Positions 1 through 12,838 of a stretch of DNA of 64,000 nt are shown one piece after another (the first letter of the stretch is position 1; the number at the start of each line of letters is the position of its first letter). The notes under the pieces are model-generated. The model was not told the origin of the DNA and did not search any database. It saw nothing but the letters and a program-made list of their open reading frames with translations. A program made the position numbers and the translations under genes. Source of the stretch: Combretum micranthum. Taxonomy: Eukaryota; Streptophyta; Magnoliopsida; Myrtales; Combretaceae. The stretch spans positions 1,240,001-1,304,000 of the forward strand of contig JAMXBD010000168.1 of NCBI GenBank assembly GCA_024138025.1. Reading direction: 5' to 3'.

Positions 1-2120
1 TTAAGAGAGCTAAGGATTGGCTGTTCTATCTTCCCCCAGGTTCTATCACCACATGGAAAAGACTTGATCAAGCTATTTTTGGATAAGTTCTTCCCTACTA
101 CAAGAGTTGTTGGCATAAGAAGAGAAATCTATGGAATTAAATAAAGGGACACTGAAAAATCTTCATGCATAATGGGAGAGATTCAAGCAACTGTGTGCGC
201 ATGTTGTCCACAACATGGGATATCCGAACAAATGCTTATCCAGTACTTTTATGAAGGATTACTTCCTCTGGAGAGAAAGATGATGGATGTAGCTAGTGGA
301 TGAGCTATAGTGGACAAAACCCCTAGCCAGGTTAGGGAATTGATTTCTCTTAGGGCTACAAATTCACAACAATTTGGATTCAGGCATGATTCCTCAACAA
401 GAAAGGTTAATGAGATAAATGTTTCTCATCTTGAACATCAAATTTCTAACCTTACTTCTCTTGTCCAACACATGGCTCCAGGAAATCAATAGCAAGTCAA
501 AGCATGTAGGATTTGCACTGCTCCTAGCCATCCCACATATATGTACCCTAGACTTCAGAAGGACTCACATATACATGTTAATGCAGTAGGAGGATTTCCA
601 AGACCACCATGGAGGAAATATGATCCCTATTCTAATACTTACAATCTTGGATGGAGGGACGATCCTAATTTCAGCTGTGGATCAAGGCCACAGAACTTCC
701 AGCAATATCAGCCAAGGCCACAAATTCCAGCACACAAGTTTCTCAAGCTCTCGTATGTCTTTGGAAGAAAATTTTAAATCACATACCATCAACACAAAGA
801 AATTTCAAGATGAGACAAAGCAGAGTATTCAAAATCTAGAGAGTCAGATAAGCCATCTTGCATCTTTTGTGAGTAAATTGGAATCGCAGGGTAAACTGCC
901 TTCTCAGACTATTACTAACCGAAGCACAATGTTAATGCAATTACTTTGAGATCTGGAAAGGAATTGCTGCAACCCAACAAGAAAGTACATCAAACCAAAT
1001 TGGAGCAAGAAACTAACAAAGAGGAAGTGACTCTACACATTCAAGTCGATCAAAGTGGAGGACCTTCAGTTGAACTACCCAAAACAATGGTGCCAACACC
1101 TCTTTTCCTTCAAGATTAGCAAAGTCCAAGAAAGAGGAGGAAGAAAAGGAGATCTTTGAAACTTTTCGCAAGGCCGAGGTAAATATTCCTTTACTTGATG
1201 CTATTAAACAAATTCCTCGATATGCAAAGTTTCCTAAGGATTTGTGCACTAACAAAAAAAAGCTGAAAGGTAATGAAATGCTATTTATGGGTGAGAACGT
1301 TTCAGTTATACTCTAAAAAAAGCTTCCTCCTAAATGCAAGGATCCAGGTATGTTTACCATTCCTTGTAAGATAGGCATTGCGTGACAAGGCTATGTGTGA
1401 TCTTGGAGCTTCCATTAATGTTATGCCTCTTTCTGTGTATCAAAGTCTAAATATTGGTCCATTGAAAGAAATAGGTATAATTCTTCAACTTGCTAATAGA
1501 TCCAATCTTTACCCTGATGGTGTATTACAGGATGTGTTAGTGCAAGTAAATGGATTGGTTTTTCCTACTGATTTTTATGTGATAGATATGGATAATGATG
1601 ATTCTTTTGATTCATCAATGATTTTGTTAGGAAGACCATTTCTTAAAACATCTAGTACCAAGACAGATGTGCATGATGGTACTCTTACCATGGAATTTGA
1701 TGGTGAAACAATTAGATTTCATATGGATGATTCTATGAAATATCCCACTAATGTATCTAATGTTTTTGCCATAGGTGCTATTGAAGTGAAGGACATAAAA
1801 GAAGCTAAACGCATGCCATTTCTTGTTGAAAATCAGATCTACACATAGCTGGAATTCTTGTTGAAGACACAGGATAGAGAACAGTGCTAGAAAGAGGAGA
1901 TGAAGAGATTAAGGAATGTGCTCAAAAGTCTAAGGAGGATGAAAAGATTGATCTCTTAAGTGATATTTTCTTTGACCAACTTTTGAGAGCACTTAATGGT
2001 GAACAAGCTGGAGTTTACCAAGAAAATTTGCCATTTCAGGGAAACCCTGAAGCTAGATATAGGGAATCTTGATTTTTTGAGCCTCCATGAGAATGAGATG
2101 GAAAAGTCCAACTAAGGACT
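1..2120 (+). pseudogene. Athila-type Ty3/gypsy gag-protease remnant
   Basis: Broken coding region of an LTR retrotransposon, entering from outside the window. Gag is readable in changing frames: KRAKDWLFYLPPGSITTWK from position 3, then the capsid segment around 61-300, a TGA at 301 and a TAG at 490. A zinc-knuckle-like CRICTAPSHPTYMYP follows at 505-549; its last Cys is Tyr. The conserved stretch with NLGWRDDPNFSCG lies near 640-680. A coiled-coil region (SIQNLESQISHLASFVSKLE) is at about 825-890. The retropepsin domain is intact in one frame at 1378-1848, with the active-site motif DLGAS near 1399 and LLGRPFL near 1624. The order gag, zinc knuckle, coiled coil, DLGAS protease is that of the Athila lineage. 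RT, RNase H and integrase are absent: the frame passes from protease into 3' non-coding sequence. Several stops and frameshifts make it a fossil. Confidence 0.9.
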
Positions 2121-3607
2121 ATAAAGAAGCGCTCCATGGGAGGCAGCCCATGTTTAATAAAAAGATTTAATTTTCTTTGTTTTTCTCTTTTGATTTGTTT
2201 ACAGGCTGGAAAACACAAAGAAGTTCTCACTTGTGCTTAAAAGGTTCGAACTTCAAGCATTTCATATGATAAATTAAGGAAGTAACATTATTCCTTTCCT
2301 ATCTTGTGCTAAATTAGGAATGGTGAGGACACTGTTTAAATTAAGTGTCGGGGAAAGGGATAAGGTGAAATGGAGAATGTAGAATTGAGTATTGTTGTCT
2401 GCTAATGTCTAAAATTTTTTAAATCATTTGAATTTCTAAGACATCTGAGCTAAATTATTGTACCCACAATTTAAATTATTTGTGTTTGTTTGTTCTTGAG
2501 TAGTATATGGCAAACTTTATGCTAAATTGTTTAAAAATTTTCATGAAATTTGGAGATTGTGCTAAAAATTGAGATAGCATCTGTACAAGAATGTAAATTG
2601 ACTTACTTAAGTACCTTACTCACCTATTGTTGTGATTAGGATACTTAGTTAAAATTGAGTAGTAAAATCTTTAAGAAACAATTTTACCATGTATTTAGCC
2701 TTAGAATTGGAAGTTTGAGAGTAGGTCGAGTTCTTTTGTGAAAAATAAACAGGTTTAATTCTAGGAAAAAGTTACCATGTATATGCTCCTTTTGAGTTCT
2801 TTTTAAAGAATTTTTCAACACTTAGTGAAAGAGGTAAATAACACTTTTTACTTAATGATCCTTTGTAAAAAAAAATAGTCTTAAATTTGTGTTGCATTCA
2901 AAAAGAAAAAAAAAAGCATAGCCTCCACTCCACTAACTCAAGTAATTGAATTATAAGTATATGAACTTGAATGTTAAAGTGAAGAAGAGTTCTTAAGGGT
3001 TTCTTTAAAACCTGGTCACTTGGGTGATAAGCTCGAGATAAGCCGACTCAATGAACTTACTATAACTACAAGGGAGGAAAGACAAAAGTTTAATTTTGAA
3101 CTTTGAAAAAGAAAAGATGGAGGCAAAAACCTCCCAAAAATAGAATAAGTGCTTGTAAGAAAAGAAAAAGAAAAAGAATGCAAAAGCTACAAATGAAATA
3201 AGACTTTTAATAAAAAGGGAGATATTATAGGGAAAAAGTCAATACCATATGCTTTTACTTTGTGTTTTTAGGAGTAGATGCATGATAAATGTCCATTGAA
3301 GCCTAAATGAGTATTTTTTTCCCCATAGGACTGAGTGTTTACTTTTGAAAAGAAGATTCTTTTACTAAACATTTGGATTAAGTTTGTTTGGTCTAGATTA
3401 GCTATTGAACTTTGATTTTGATAATCTAATTGCATGTAACTAGTTTGGTTAGAGCAGTAGGCACTGGAATTACAAGTCATAAGTCATAATCAAAAGTAAG
3501 GATGCTTGGAATTGTGAAAATTGAAAGTTAGTACTCTCTATGAAAGATTTCATTTGTGTTTGTACTTTTCTTGATGACAAGCAAGAGTTCAAGTGTGGAG
3601 GATTTAG
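2121..3607 (+). mobile_element. Athila 3' untranslated region, non-coding
   Basis: No gene seen. The stretch begins with GGGAGGCAGCCCATG (about 2140-2154), a signature found downstream of pol in Athila-like elements. It continues as AT-rich text with further family-like pieces: AAGTGTCGGGG near 2344 and the purine-rich AAGTGTGGAGGATTT near 3592-3606, which looks like a decayed polypurine tract. It therefore reads as the 3' leader between coding region and 3' LTR. Assignment is from recalled family resemblance, not alignment. Confidence 0.6.
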
Positions 3608-5060
3608 TTAAGACATATTATACTCAATTTCCATTGCATAAATCATGATTAATTTGTTATAGGTTTTGTAGAAATCATTAGGAATTGGTACTCAATTGTG
3701 CTAAATGTCATATATCAGATCTTAGAATCGAATACAAGCAATTGGAGAAGGTTTGTGTAAGTTGGAAACAAGAAAATCCAAGGTTGCCCCAAAAAAAACT
3801 CAAGTAGCAGAACCAATGCCGACCAAAATTGAAATCAACGCCACTGGTGTTCAATGCAGAACATGCAGCCTTCATAGCAGAACATCCAATACTGGTAGAT
3901 TCAGATCGTACACCATCAGTGTATGGCTGGTGCAAGCTCTCCATAGTAGCTAAAACTTTAAAGCTAGCTTCTAGAGAAACAAACACTGCCAGCGTTACTT
4001 TGGAAAATTCATCAGCATTCGAATTTTTGGATTTACGCCAGCTCATGAGGAATCAACGTCGCCAATGTTGAGGCGGTGTAGCCTGTGAACAGTATGCGAA
4101 ATTTTAAGGCCATCTCCAACACTCTCATTAACGCCGCTTGTGTACCTTTGTATAAATTCAACACCGGCTAACTACGCCGCCAACGTACTTATTGAAACGA
4201 CTGGTGTACATATCGGACGATTCAAATTCCAGGATTTATTCTACATAAAGCCTGACGTTGTTTTGGGGAATGGATTATTCTTCTTCATATTTCATTAGAT
4301 CCGATCCTTTATAGAGTATTAGAAAACCCTAGAGAGATTTCTATGTATATTAGAGGCTAATTTGTTTTTCTAGCCAAAGGTTAATCGTACGCTCTGTTGT
4401 ATGGATTATGAGATCTAAATGGGTTTTATGAATCTGATTTTCATTTTAGATATTTGTATATCTGCTATTCATTTTAATTTCTTTATCTTGTTGGTTGATG
4501 CAAATTAAGGCCTGTTTGTTTGATTAGCAAGATAATTGTAGCCAATTAGAATATTAGATTCGTAATTGTTTGATTATTCTAATATTTATGGTACAATAGC
4601 ATGATTGATTATGTGATATACGATTGATTGTGTTATGGAGATATATGATCTGATTTAAATGAATCATCTTATGATTTGTTGATTTGAATTGGTAGTATCT
4701 CTTGTTCTTAAAGCTATTGATAGATTAAACCCTAAGAGCTTGTTTAGGGTTGTTTAATTGATAAAGGAAATAATCAAAGATCTTATCTTGATCATCAAAA
4801 AAGTAAGGAGAGATAGGTTGTTAGAGCTTGTTGATAGTCATAACCAATTTATCCAAGATAAAAGGTAGAGATTTTTTAATCAATTATTAATCCTTTAAAC
4901 TGAGTTATAACATACCTTTGGTCAAGAATCTTTTTTATATTGAATTAACCTTAAAATTGTGATTATTAGTTTTAGAAATAATTAGTTTTCTTTGATTTGT
5001 TAAACTCCCACCCATCCCCCCCCCTCTTCTTTCTCCTCTTCCCTATCTGATTTTTTGAAT
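3608..5060 (+). mobile_element. Probable Athila-like 3' LTR, decayed
   Basis: Begins right after the purine-rich tract with AGTTAAGACATATTATACTC, which resembles the usual Athila-group LTR start (TGATAAG...) after mutation. It includes the untranslated-type text around 4300-4400 (AAACCCTAGAGAGATTTC) typical of the transcribed part of these LTRs. The 3' edge is not resolved and no target-site duplication can be tested because the 5' end of the element is outside the window. Short open frames at 3753-4071 overlap each other on both strands and show no recognisable domain. Confidence 0.45.
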
Positions 5061-5312
5061 AGAAATAGATTTTAGAGTAAGTTAATATATTTGTTGGATT
5101 CAACTTCCACCAAAAGTTCAAAAAAGATTAATCAAATTTAAATTTATTATATGACATCTTGAGCTAACTCTAGCTCAATATTACTCAACTCAATTTGTTC
5201 CCTTTATACCTTAAAACAAAGTTCATAATAGTCAGTGAGCCACTACCAATACTTTATTGCTTTATAATAATGGAAAATATCAACCTAAAATGAGAAAAAT
5301 GTACCCCTCCCC

Positions 5313-5355
5313 CTTCTCTCTCTCTCTCTCCCTATATATATATATATATATATAT
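5313..5355. repeat. Compound (CT)n-(TA)n microsatellite
   Basis: CT dinucleotide run to about 5330 followed directly by a TA run to about 5355. Confidence 0.95.
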
Positions 5356-5891
5356 TCTCATATGTTGCTCTTAGTTTTGTTTTGGATAAATGTTGTTACT
5401 GGTTATTTATCATGATAAATTTTTTCTAAATGACACATGCTGATAAGATCTATTAGATCAACAAGCTAAATTATAATGGTAACTAACAAGTGATTGTGAG
5501 ATTATTTTTGCCTCATAAACTAATTGAGATTATGCAGTATCAGCTTTAAACATAAAAATGACTTATAAATTAAAAATTCAAGACATATTAAGTTTAAAAT
5601 TTTGAACTTAAACTTCACTTGAAATGTTATTCTACAAATAGAGATTAGTGTTTAAGCTTAATTTGAACTTAATTTACACTTAGACTTCACTCAAGAATGG
5701 TGCCTTGCCTCCTTAGCTCCTAGACTAACGACTTGATGCTTTAGAGATGAGATCTTAACCATTCCTAAATTGAAGCATTGCTATGAAGCATTGTCGTGCC
5801 CATATCCATATTTTTCCTTGTCATATTTTACCTTAACTATAACTAGTCTTGCAATCATGTTAGAAGGAGAGCATTCGTTGTTGTTAGGAAA

Positions 5892-5933
5892 AGAGAGAGA
5901 GAGAGAGAGAATAGACAGAGAGAGAGAGAGAGA
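5892..5933. repeat. (GA)n microsatellite, interrupted
   Basis: Two GA runs, about 5892-5910 and 5915-5933, separated by a few bases. Confidence 0.95.
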
Positions 5934-6689
5934 AGTCTTGTTAGGAAATACATTGGTAATGGTACTATTATGTATGATAGAAGACCCAGATTTAGACATG
6001 TATAATCATATGATAATTCATTTGTATCTAGACTTATATAACCCTAGATTTATTATGTAATCTATTTTTTGATTAAAAGTTAATGAAGTTTTCATGTTTC
6101 TATAATTCAATTTTGTGTTTTCATTAGATTTAGACTGATATTTTTAGAGCATTAATAGGATTTGTTAGATCTTACAAGTAGTTATAGTATTCCATATGTA
6201 CAATTCTATCTCCATATATAATTAAACAAAGTTATATGCAAGCCTAAGTATTAGACAACACAAATCTATTAGATTAGGATAAAACTTAATAGAGGAATTC
6301 TCAAATCAGAATGAAGTAACTAGCAAGTATGTTAATTAATTAGAGTAATGCAATATGAATTAATTAATTAAGAAAGTCCCAATTAGTATGTATGATTGTG
6401 GACCCGAGTAAACTCTACTTCAATCTATAATAGAAATTTTCACGATCTAGAACATAATAATGGATTAGATGTTTTCTCAATAAAATTTGCATAATAAATT
6501 CTAGGGGAAGCAATGTTTGGATACCTAATTATATAAACATGATTTTGTTAAGTTATAAATAATAATTATAACAGTTAAATTTGATTAATTAGATAGTTCA
6601 ACTTTCTTAATTATCGGGTTAAGTGAGTGTTTGTGTTTGTGATCCTTATAGGAGGATATTTGATCTCTTTAGCTATATTACGTGGGTAA

Positions 6690-7435
6690 TAGGTGTCTTT
6701 GCCTAAGTATCAACTAAAATTCTGTTGCGAACCTTAAAAGCTTGTTAACTTAAGAGCTATCAACTCTTGGAATCTTATTAATGTTCTTGGAGTTGAATTC
6801 AAGGCAATACCTGAATTAATTCTAAATATATAGTCATGCCTTCCCTTTGGTCTTGTACTCACACTTAATTTGTTAAACAACTAGCATCAAGTTTAAGAAT
6901 ATCTTAAGCCTTCCCACATCGATATCTCTCGCCAATTTGAGGCTGACTATCATGGCTTCACACCTGGCCTCATTATTGTTAGCATCTAATCCTACTTTGA
7001 GCATATAGCACACTTTGGCATCTTGCAATGCATTTAGAAGAAGTCCTACTCCACTTCCCTCGTGAGCGGATGATTATCGATGTGGAGAGTCTATTGTGGC
7101 TTGTCACTATGTCAGTAGACTCTTTCTATTTAGTATATTCGGCAATAAAGTTTGCCATAAATTAGGCTTTATGGGTTATTGAAGTTGGTTCTTAAAATAG
7201 ACTCGTATCTGCTAAGCTTGATAGCATTCTCCATCATTCAACCTAAGGTATCCAACTTTTGCAGGATGTTGCATGATGGTTGGTTGGTCACAATGGCGAT
7301 TGACTTGATGAGCTTTGAAATAGAATCATATTCATTTCCAATATTACCATCATTTAGGCAAACTATTCTACCTTTGAATATCGAACTTTGAGTCATTAAA
7401 GAATGTGACTGGCATAATAAACATGTTAGTGATCC
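6690..7435 (-). pseudogene. Tat-lineage Ty3/gypsy RT end and RNase H remnant
   Basis: The minus strand carries the connection and RNase H part of a Tat/Ogre-type polyprotein in several frames. Readable pieces, 5' to 3' on the minus strand, are FYFKAHQVN and TNQPSCNILQKLDTLG (end of the RT thumb/connection), KALFMANFIAEYTK (the usual 'ADFIAE' segment), GSGVGLLLNALQDAK, then NNNEARCEAMIVSLKLARDI. The last contains the RNase H acidic residue of the 'NNEA..EA' motif, followed by IKCEYKTK. Frameshifts and stops are frequent. The fragment ends abruptly at about 7435 where the gag-only LTR element begins. A matching gag-protease fragment in the same orientation lies beyond that element at 15.93-18.25 kb, so both are probably one element split by insertion. 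The RT catalytic core was not found. Confidence 0.8.
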
Positions 7436-7439
7436 CTCT

Positions 7440-8334
7440 CGATGTGCCTAAAACACACTAATATCGAAATAGGATATATCTAGGAAGATAATCACCAGGT
7501 CTTCTATTAATTAACTTGGTATCAACAATTATAATACATTTAGGAGAAATATCACTAGGGCATGTAAGAATTAATAAAATAAATAATTCAATAGAATCCC
7601 TAAACTTAAAGATAAGAATTAGGGTTTCTTGATTAGAAAGGTAAAACCTTTACTTACCTTGGTATAACGCACTAAACAAGTGAAGATAGATATAACACTC
7701 ACAAGCAATTGATATTATACACAATAACTCATGTGTTTAAACTTGCCACAATAAAAGGAATTTAATTGATAAAAGTAGGGTTTCAAGAGTGAGAACTCTC
7801 AAATAGAAGTAATTTTATTCAAAAGTCAATCTTGACATCATCATGACTTATGACAAGAGAAAGGACTATTTATAGTAGTCTAAAACCCCAATAAAGACTA
7901 ATAAAATGACTAATACTCTTAATAAAAAGACTCAGCAAAATAATTAAAAATAAAAAAGTCAACACTTCTGTGTTCAACACATTCCCAACACACGCAGGTC
8001 ATGTACTTCGGTATGTGTGAAATTTTCACACTTCTACCTTCAACACGGACCAAACACACCATGTACTTTGCTTATGTTGCTCTCAAAAGCCTACACTATG
8101 AGAACACAAGTCATGTACTTCTTTCGTGTTCAGCACATACTATAATTTCCTTCGCTTCTTCACTTTAGATCTCAACAAGGCTATCAATACTACTTGTGTT
8201 GATGCTTGTGTAGAAATTACGATCTTCTTTCATGCTCAAAATTAAGTAATTGTAACCAACACAAGTTATATCTTCAAGAACACTGATAGTATGATTGCAT
8301 ATTCTTATGATTTGTTCTTGAGTAATCAAACCCA
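7440..8334 (-). repeat. 3' LTR of element E1
   Basis: About 895 bp, clearly homologous to 14085-15927 (after removing the hAT insert) from GTGCCTAAAACACACTAA at the left to TTGTTCTTGAGTAATC at the right. No coding region. It contains the TATA-like CTATTTATAGTAGTCTAAAA near 7868, also present in the other copy in a shortened form. Confidence 0.8.
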
Positions 8335-9619
8335 TAACCAAATTCCCATAATCTCTCTGAGGTTGGTGATGATTTGTTCTTAAGCCGATGAGGTAAAATC
8401 TCTCAAGTACATCGACATAAATTGATTCTCATCATCCTCTCGAGTCTGTTGATGATTTGTCCTCAAATCTTTGTAAGTGTATCCACTTGGATCAAAAGTA
8501 AACTTGCAAAACTCAAATAAAGAGAAATAAAAATTTCTAGTTATGCTTGACTCATAATTCCTAAAGCATTTCAACGTCAACTCTAGGCACTTTAGTCATA
8601 CAATCCCATAATTGATATTTATAATCAAAGACTCTCCAAACTAGCCATACCACTCATCATGAACTCGATCAATTAAAATCACATGAACACGAGGACAAGT
8701 ATTCAACTAACATGTCTCTTATGGTCTTAAGTAGATTCCAACTAATGTTTCAAGAGTGAAGATATAATAAAACTCAATCTTTTCCCATACAATATTGCAA
8801 GCCACTTTGTCATTGCATATCTATTATAACAAACATCTACACCTCAGCTACAAATATTCCATTATACAACCATACTTCCTTATTAATAATAAAGATTCAA
8901 TAATTAATTCACCAACAAATGTTTTTAATAAGGAAGCAAGCCCATATATCAAGCCATCAACAAAGTTATGGCTTCGCATATTAGCATTGGAACTTACTGA
9001 CACTAATAGCTGATAATGAGGAATATGAGATGGATGATTTTTCTACTGTAGTGAGTCAACACATTTTGTGAGTATTGAACTCATGTGCAAACCACGCATA
9101 CAATTCTACCTGCTCTATAAGATCACTACAAAACAACAAAACATTCCACTAATATATGTAACCATAGAAAGGCTAAAATGAATCTCCACAAACAGCTACG
9201 TAATCTCATAGGACAATAAAAATTACACCAACCTTCAACTCTTAATAACCCCATTAACACGCCAAAATATAATGGATGAACTGCAAGAAAATAAGCATAT
9301 AAATAACCAAAATGCTTATTATCACTTGGTATAAATCGCAATTGCTCCAAATCAGGCACAAACATTAAGAGATGAATATGATTCAATGTCACATTGCACA
9401 GCTCCTATAATGGCAATCTCCTTCACACCAATATCCTTTGTATCCTCATCAATAATATCACATTTACAAGACACTTGTCATTCAGGTTTTGTAGTAGTTT
9501 TGTTTTCTCCACTAGCTTGGAAACTAAAATCAATAATTCTTTCAATGAGGTGGCCTCGATGTTTCCTCCAATGTCCGAAAACTTTGACAATCAATACTCT
9601 TAGTGATTCCATGTTCAAA
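8335..9619 (-). pseudogene. E1 interior: end of gag and unrecognised second ORF region
   Basis: Decayed minus-strand coding region. The piece VHPLYFGVLMGLLRVEGWCN (about 9180-9280) matches IHPLYYDALMRLPRIEDWCN of the copy at 54.6 kb. Words encoding IDRVHDEW near 8650-8670 and FEFCKFTFDP near 8490-8520 also match the other copy (IDRVHDEWFDLLGKSLIMD; FEFCMFIFDP). Near the 3' end is DLRTNHQQTREDDENQ, like the tail of many plant Ty3/gypsy polyproteins just before the polypurine tract. I do not recognise a domain for the VHPLYF...FEFC region; it is not RT, RNase H or integrase. The gag reading is interrupted at 9620 by a solo LTR and resumes at about 13309. Confidence 0.65.
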
Positions 9620-10505
9620 TGTCATGCCCCGAGAGTAACCTAATGGGACAATTCCGCCATACATGGCACTAAAGCCTAAAATTGACTCATAGGTCTCTCA
9701 AAAGCTTTGAATATCATATGGAAGCGTATCGTGACTAGGTAACGATGAAATCCAATAGTATTTAATTGATAATGCTATAAAATAACAACTAATCAAAATA
9801 AATAAACAATTAAATCTAGGATAGTAAGTATCATTCAAAAGCATCGATGGGCACATCAAAGTGTTAAGTTAGGTCTTTTCCCTGCAAAATAATACATAAA
9901 TTTCTATCTTATAAGTATCATCCTGAGAGATTCACTAGATAAGAAAGAACTCTCAATCCTCAATTCCTTTCCACAGAATCTTGTCTCCTAAAAGAAAGCT
10001 ATCCTCAAGGTAACCTTGCCCAGCTTACTACCAGGGATAATCCTATAACACAAATTATAAGGGGGTGAGCGACCATATGCTCAGTGAGATATAATCTCCC
10101 TCTATATCATTCAAGTAAGTGACACGCAAGTTGTATTAGACAAACATTTGTAATGCAATCAAGCAAGGGAACAAAAATATATATACGCCATATATGGATT
10201 GGATTTGCGCCCTAAATCAACGGTTGGGGAAAATCCACTAACATCAACACCCAAAACCTTACTACTTCCAAATTCATAACAATTTTTATCAAAACACAAT
10301 TTCTTTCCATTACAAATAATGTTTATACATATATCTTTACTCTTGAAGTAAGATCTTTCGAAACAATAATACCAACACAATCCCAGAAGATAGGCATCTT
10401 CCCCATATGACTTGTTCCTATCCCCCACACGCAACCCTCCATGATCACAACGTATTCGAGCCATTCCGTAGTGGTGATGACCTCCAATAATGCAATCTAT
10501 ACTGT

Positions 10506-11597
10506 ATGCTTGTAAACGCACTAGAAAGTACTCAAGATGGAAAGGAGGTGAATTGAGTATTTGGCTTAAAATTCTCAAACGATAATTTTTTGTGTAATAG
10601 ACCAATTTTAAACTTTAATAACAACATATATAGCAATAATAGAGTACTAAAAGGAATATTAAAGAGATATCAAAAGAATATTTAAGCCCAGATTTAATGT
10701 GAAATTTGGCCCGCTTTATATTCTCCACGATGACTCAAATTATCTCCAATTAGAGGACTTCACACACTTTATTAATTTCAATCATACCAGCTCAAATAGA
10801 GCAGTACATAAGTTTACAACACTTAGAATATAGAGTATTTCCTTCTCTTTTATGATGCTCTCTTATAGATGACAAATACAAGAATAGAGTGCTAATTTGA
10901 CTTTCTCTCTCTTCGTAGATTTTGCAAAATAATGAAGAGTACAAAAACAATGAGAGAATTTTTTTTTTATTTTGTTTCTTCGCAAATGAAAGCTCTTAAT
11001 TGATTCTCCTTTACTTTAAATCTCTCAAGGAAAGATATCTATAGATTTCAAAATTTTAAATGTCATTAGAGATAATGTCTTAAAATCGTCAATCATTAAA
11101 TATGCGTAATGGCTCTTTTATGCCACTTTGGCTCGTATTTTAAACCATCGCACCTTAATTCTTATTGTGCTTTAAGGTTATTGCGCCTTAAACTTGTTAT
11201 GTTTTAAGCTTGTCCGCCTTAAGCTTCTCGTGCCTTAAACTTGTCATCCTTTAAAGTTGTCATGCTTTAAATTTAACCATCAATCAAGTATGTGCTTATT
11301 TGAACTCAATGCGCCTTAATTTTGAACTTGTCGCACCTGGATAAATGGACTAGAACCCTTGATGAAAGTTACGATCAAGGCTATGCTCAAGAATTCGTAC
11401 CATTTGTCGGTTCATTTTGCTCTTGCACAATTCTCCAAAGACAACACACATACACACACACACACACACACATATTCTAGCATGTTGTTCATCCAAGTTG
11501 TTTGACTAATTAAGTATAATTTAACACAATTAAGTAGTTAATTGTGCAACTAATTGTCTTATCAAAATTCACATGAACACACAAGCTCAACAATGCT
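10506..11597 (-). mobile_element. Copia-family solo LTR with perfect 5-bp TSD
   Basis: LTR 10511-11592 (1082 bp) flanked by ATGCT at 10506-10510 and 11593-11597. It is homologous to the LTRs of the gag-only copia element at 41.4-51.3 kb: shared ends (TGTTGAGCTT... on the minus strand), the text around ATTCTCCACGATG...AGAGGACTTCACACACTTTA, and a region of degenerate 'CTTGTCRCGCCTTAAA' units. No internal region is present, so it arose by LTR-LTR recombination. Confidence 0.9.
11443..11473. repeat. (CA)n microsatellite
   Basis: CA run with one TA interruption, located inside the copia solo LTR. Confidence 0.95.
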
Positions 11598-12829
11598 TAC
11601 CTTTAATTATCATTCATATATAATTTCAAGTCCATTTAATTTTAGCATACAAGCAAGTATCAAACAATCACAAAACTATTATAAAACAACCAAATTCTTA
11701 AAGTGAAGTATAATTATAGTATTTTTCACATTCAAAGTAAAACATGAACAATCACAAAAAAATTTCCCTCCTATTCATTTATTAATTAATAAAATATCAT
11801 GTTCTATCCTATAAATAGAAATAAGTATAGAGTTCATAGGAATATACTTAATGGCCCATGTCACCTTCCAGTTGTAGTAATCAACAAGCAAGTCAGTATC
11901 AGAGTCAAAATCACTTGAACACGGTAAGAAATGAGAATAAAATGTAAGAATTTTCTATAAGTTGCTAATAGGTAGTTTATTACAATAGCTCTAAAACTTT
12001 TGTAGTTTTGGTACTAAATTTTCAATTGCCTAGAACTAATTTGTTTTAAATTTGTTTGCAACATATAAATAGTTGATTCGATATGTTTTTCCAAGTACTT
12101 TTCAAATAATATCATTTCTATTGAAGGAAAATTATAACATGTTGGACCCACTAAAATCAGCCTGTGAAATTCGTTTGAATTTGATAGCTTAATTCAAAAT
12201 ATTGTTTTTACGATATCTCACTTGGTTCTAGTTTGATTTTGATGAATAAGTAGTCGTTTTCATAGGATTTTTCGATATTGAAATAGGGTAATCACTAAGT
12301 GTGGGAGTGAGATATTGATGGAGCATCCAGCCAGTAGCGTACGTGTTGTGTATTGTGATTACCCTATTTGGTGGCATGAAAGAAGACAACTGCAGTGGAC
12401 AGAGCGTTTATGAATCTCTCATAGTGTACGTAAGCACTAGCTTGAGTGCCTGGTGTTGGAGTGGTCAATGAGTGCTCGAGTATGTGTGCAGCATATGATT
12501 GAGCATTGTGGAGCGCTTAGGCAAACACTCATGGTGTGTGTAGTGTTTTTGTGCAAGTGATGGTGCACTAGTGTGATGTACGTGCATGTTACATTTATGC
12601 TGTGTGCATGTGAAGTGTGAGCATGAGTAGCTAGCAGCAACAAAGCAAAAAGAAAAGAAAGAAAAAGAAGAAAAAGGAAAGAGAATGAGAATTTCTAACT
12701 TTAATTATTATTGATATCGTGGTTGATTCTATCATAGAGAAGAGGAAAATAAAGAAGGAAAAAAAAAAGAAAGGAAAGGAAAATAGAAAAAAACAAAAGA
12801 AGAGGGAGAGAGAGATCTTGCTACTTTGC

Positions 12830-12838
12830 TATTTATAG
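12830..12838 (-). promoter_or_regulatory. TATA box of solo LTR F2
   Basis: CTATAAATA on the minus strand, followed by a pyrimidine-rich leader. The related element at 46836-51177 has the same CTATAAATA at 47984-47992 followed by a pyrimidine-rich tract, so it is a conserved LTR promoter feature. Confidence 0.6.

Larger units (their letters stand above)
5061..6689. other. Gene-free AT-rich stretch with microsatellites
   Basis: No coding region, RNA gene or element end recognised. It contains the CT/TA and GA microsatellites listed separately. The open frames at 5770-6060 (plus) and 5781-5999 (minus) exist only because the GA repeat is open on both strands. Confidence 0.7.

Noticed and set aside
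5770..6060. 96-codon open frame with an Arg/Glu repeat
   Set aside because: It is the translation of a GA microsatellite; the opposite strand is equally open.
10159..10605. 148-codon minus-strand open frame
   Set aside because: It crosses the edge of the copia solo LTR (10511), so it combines two unrelated elements. No domain is recognisable.
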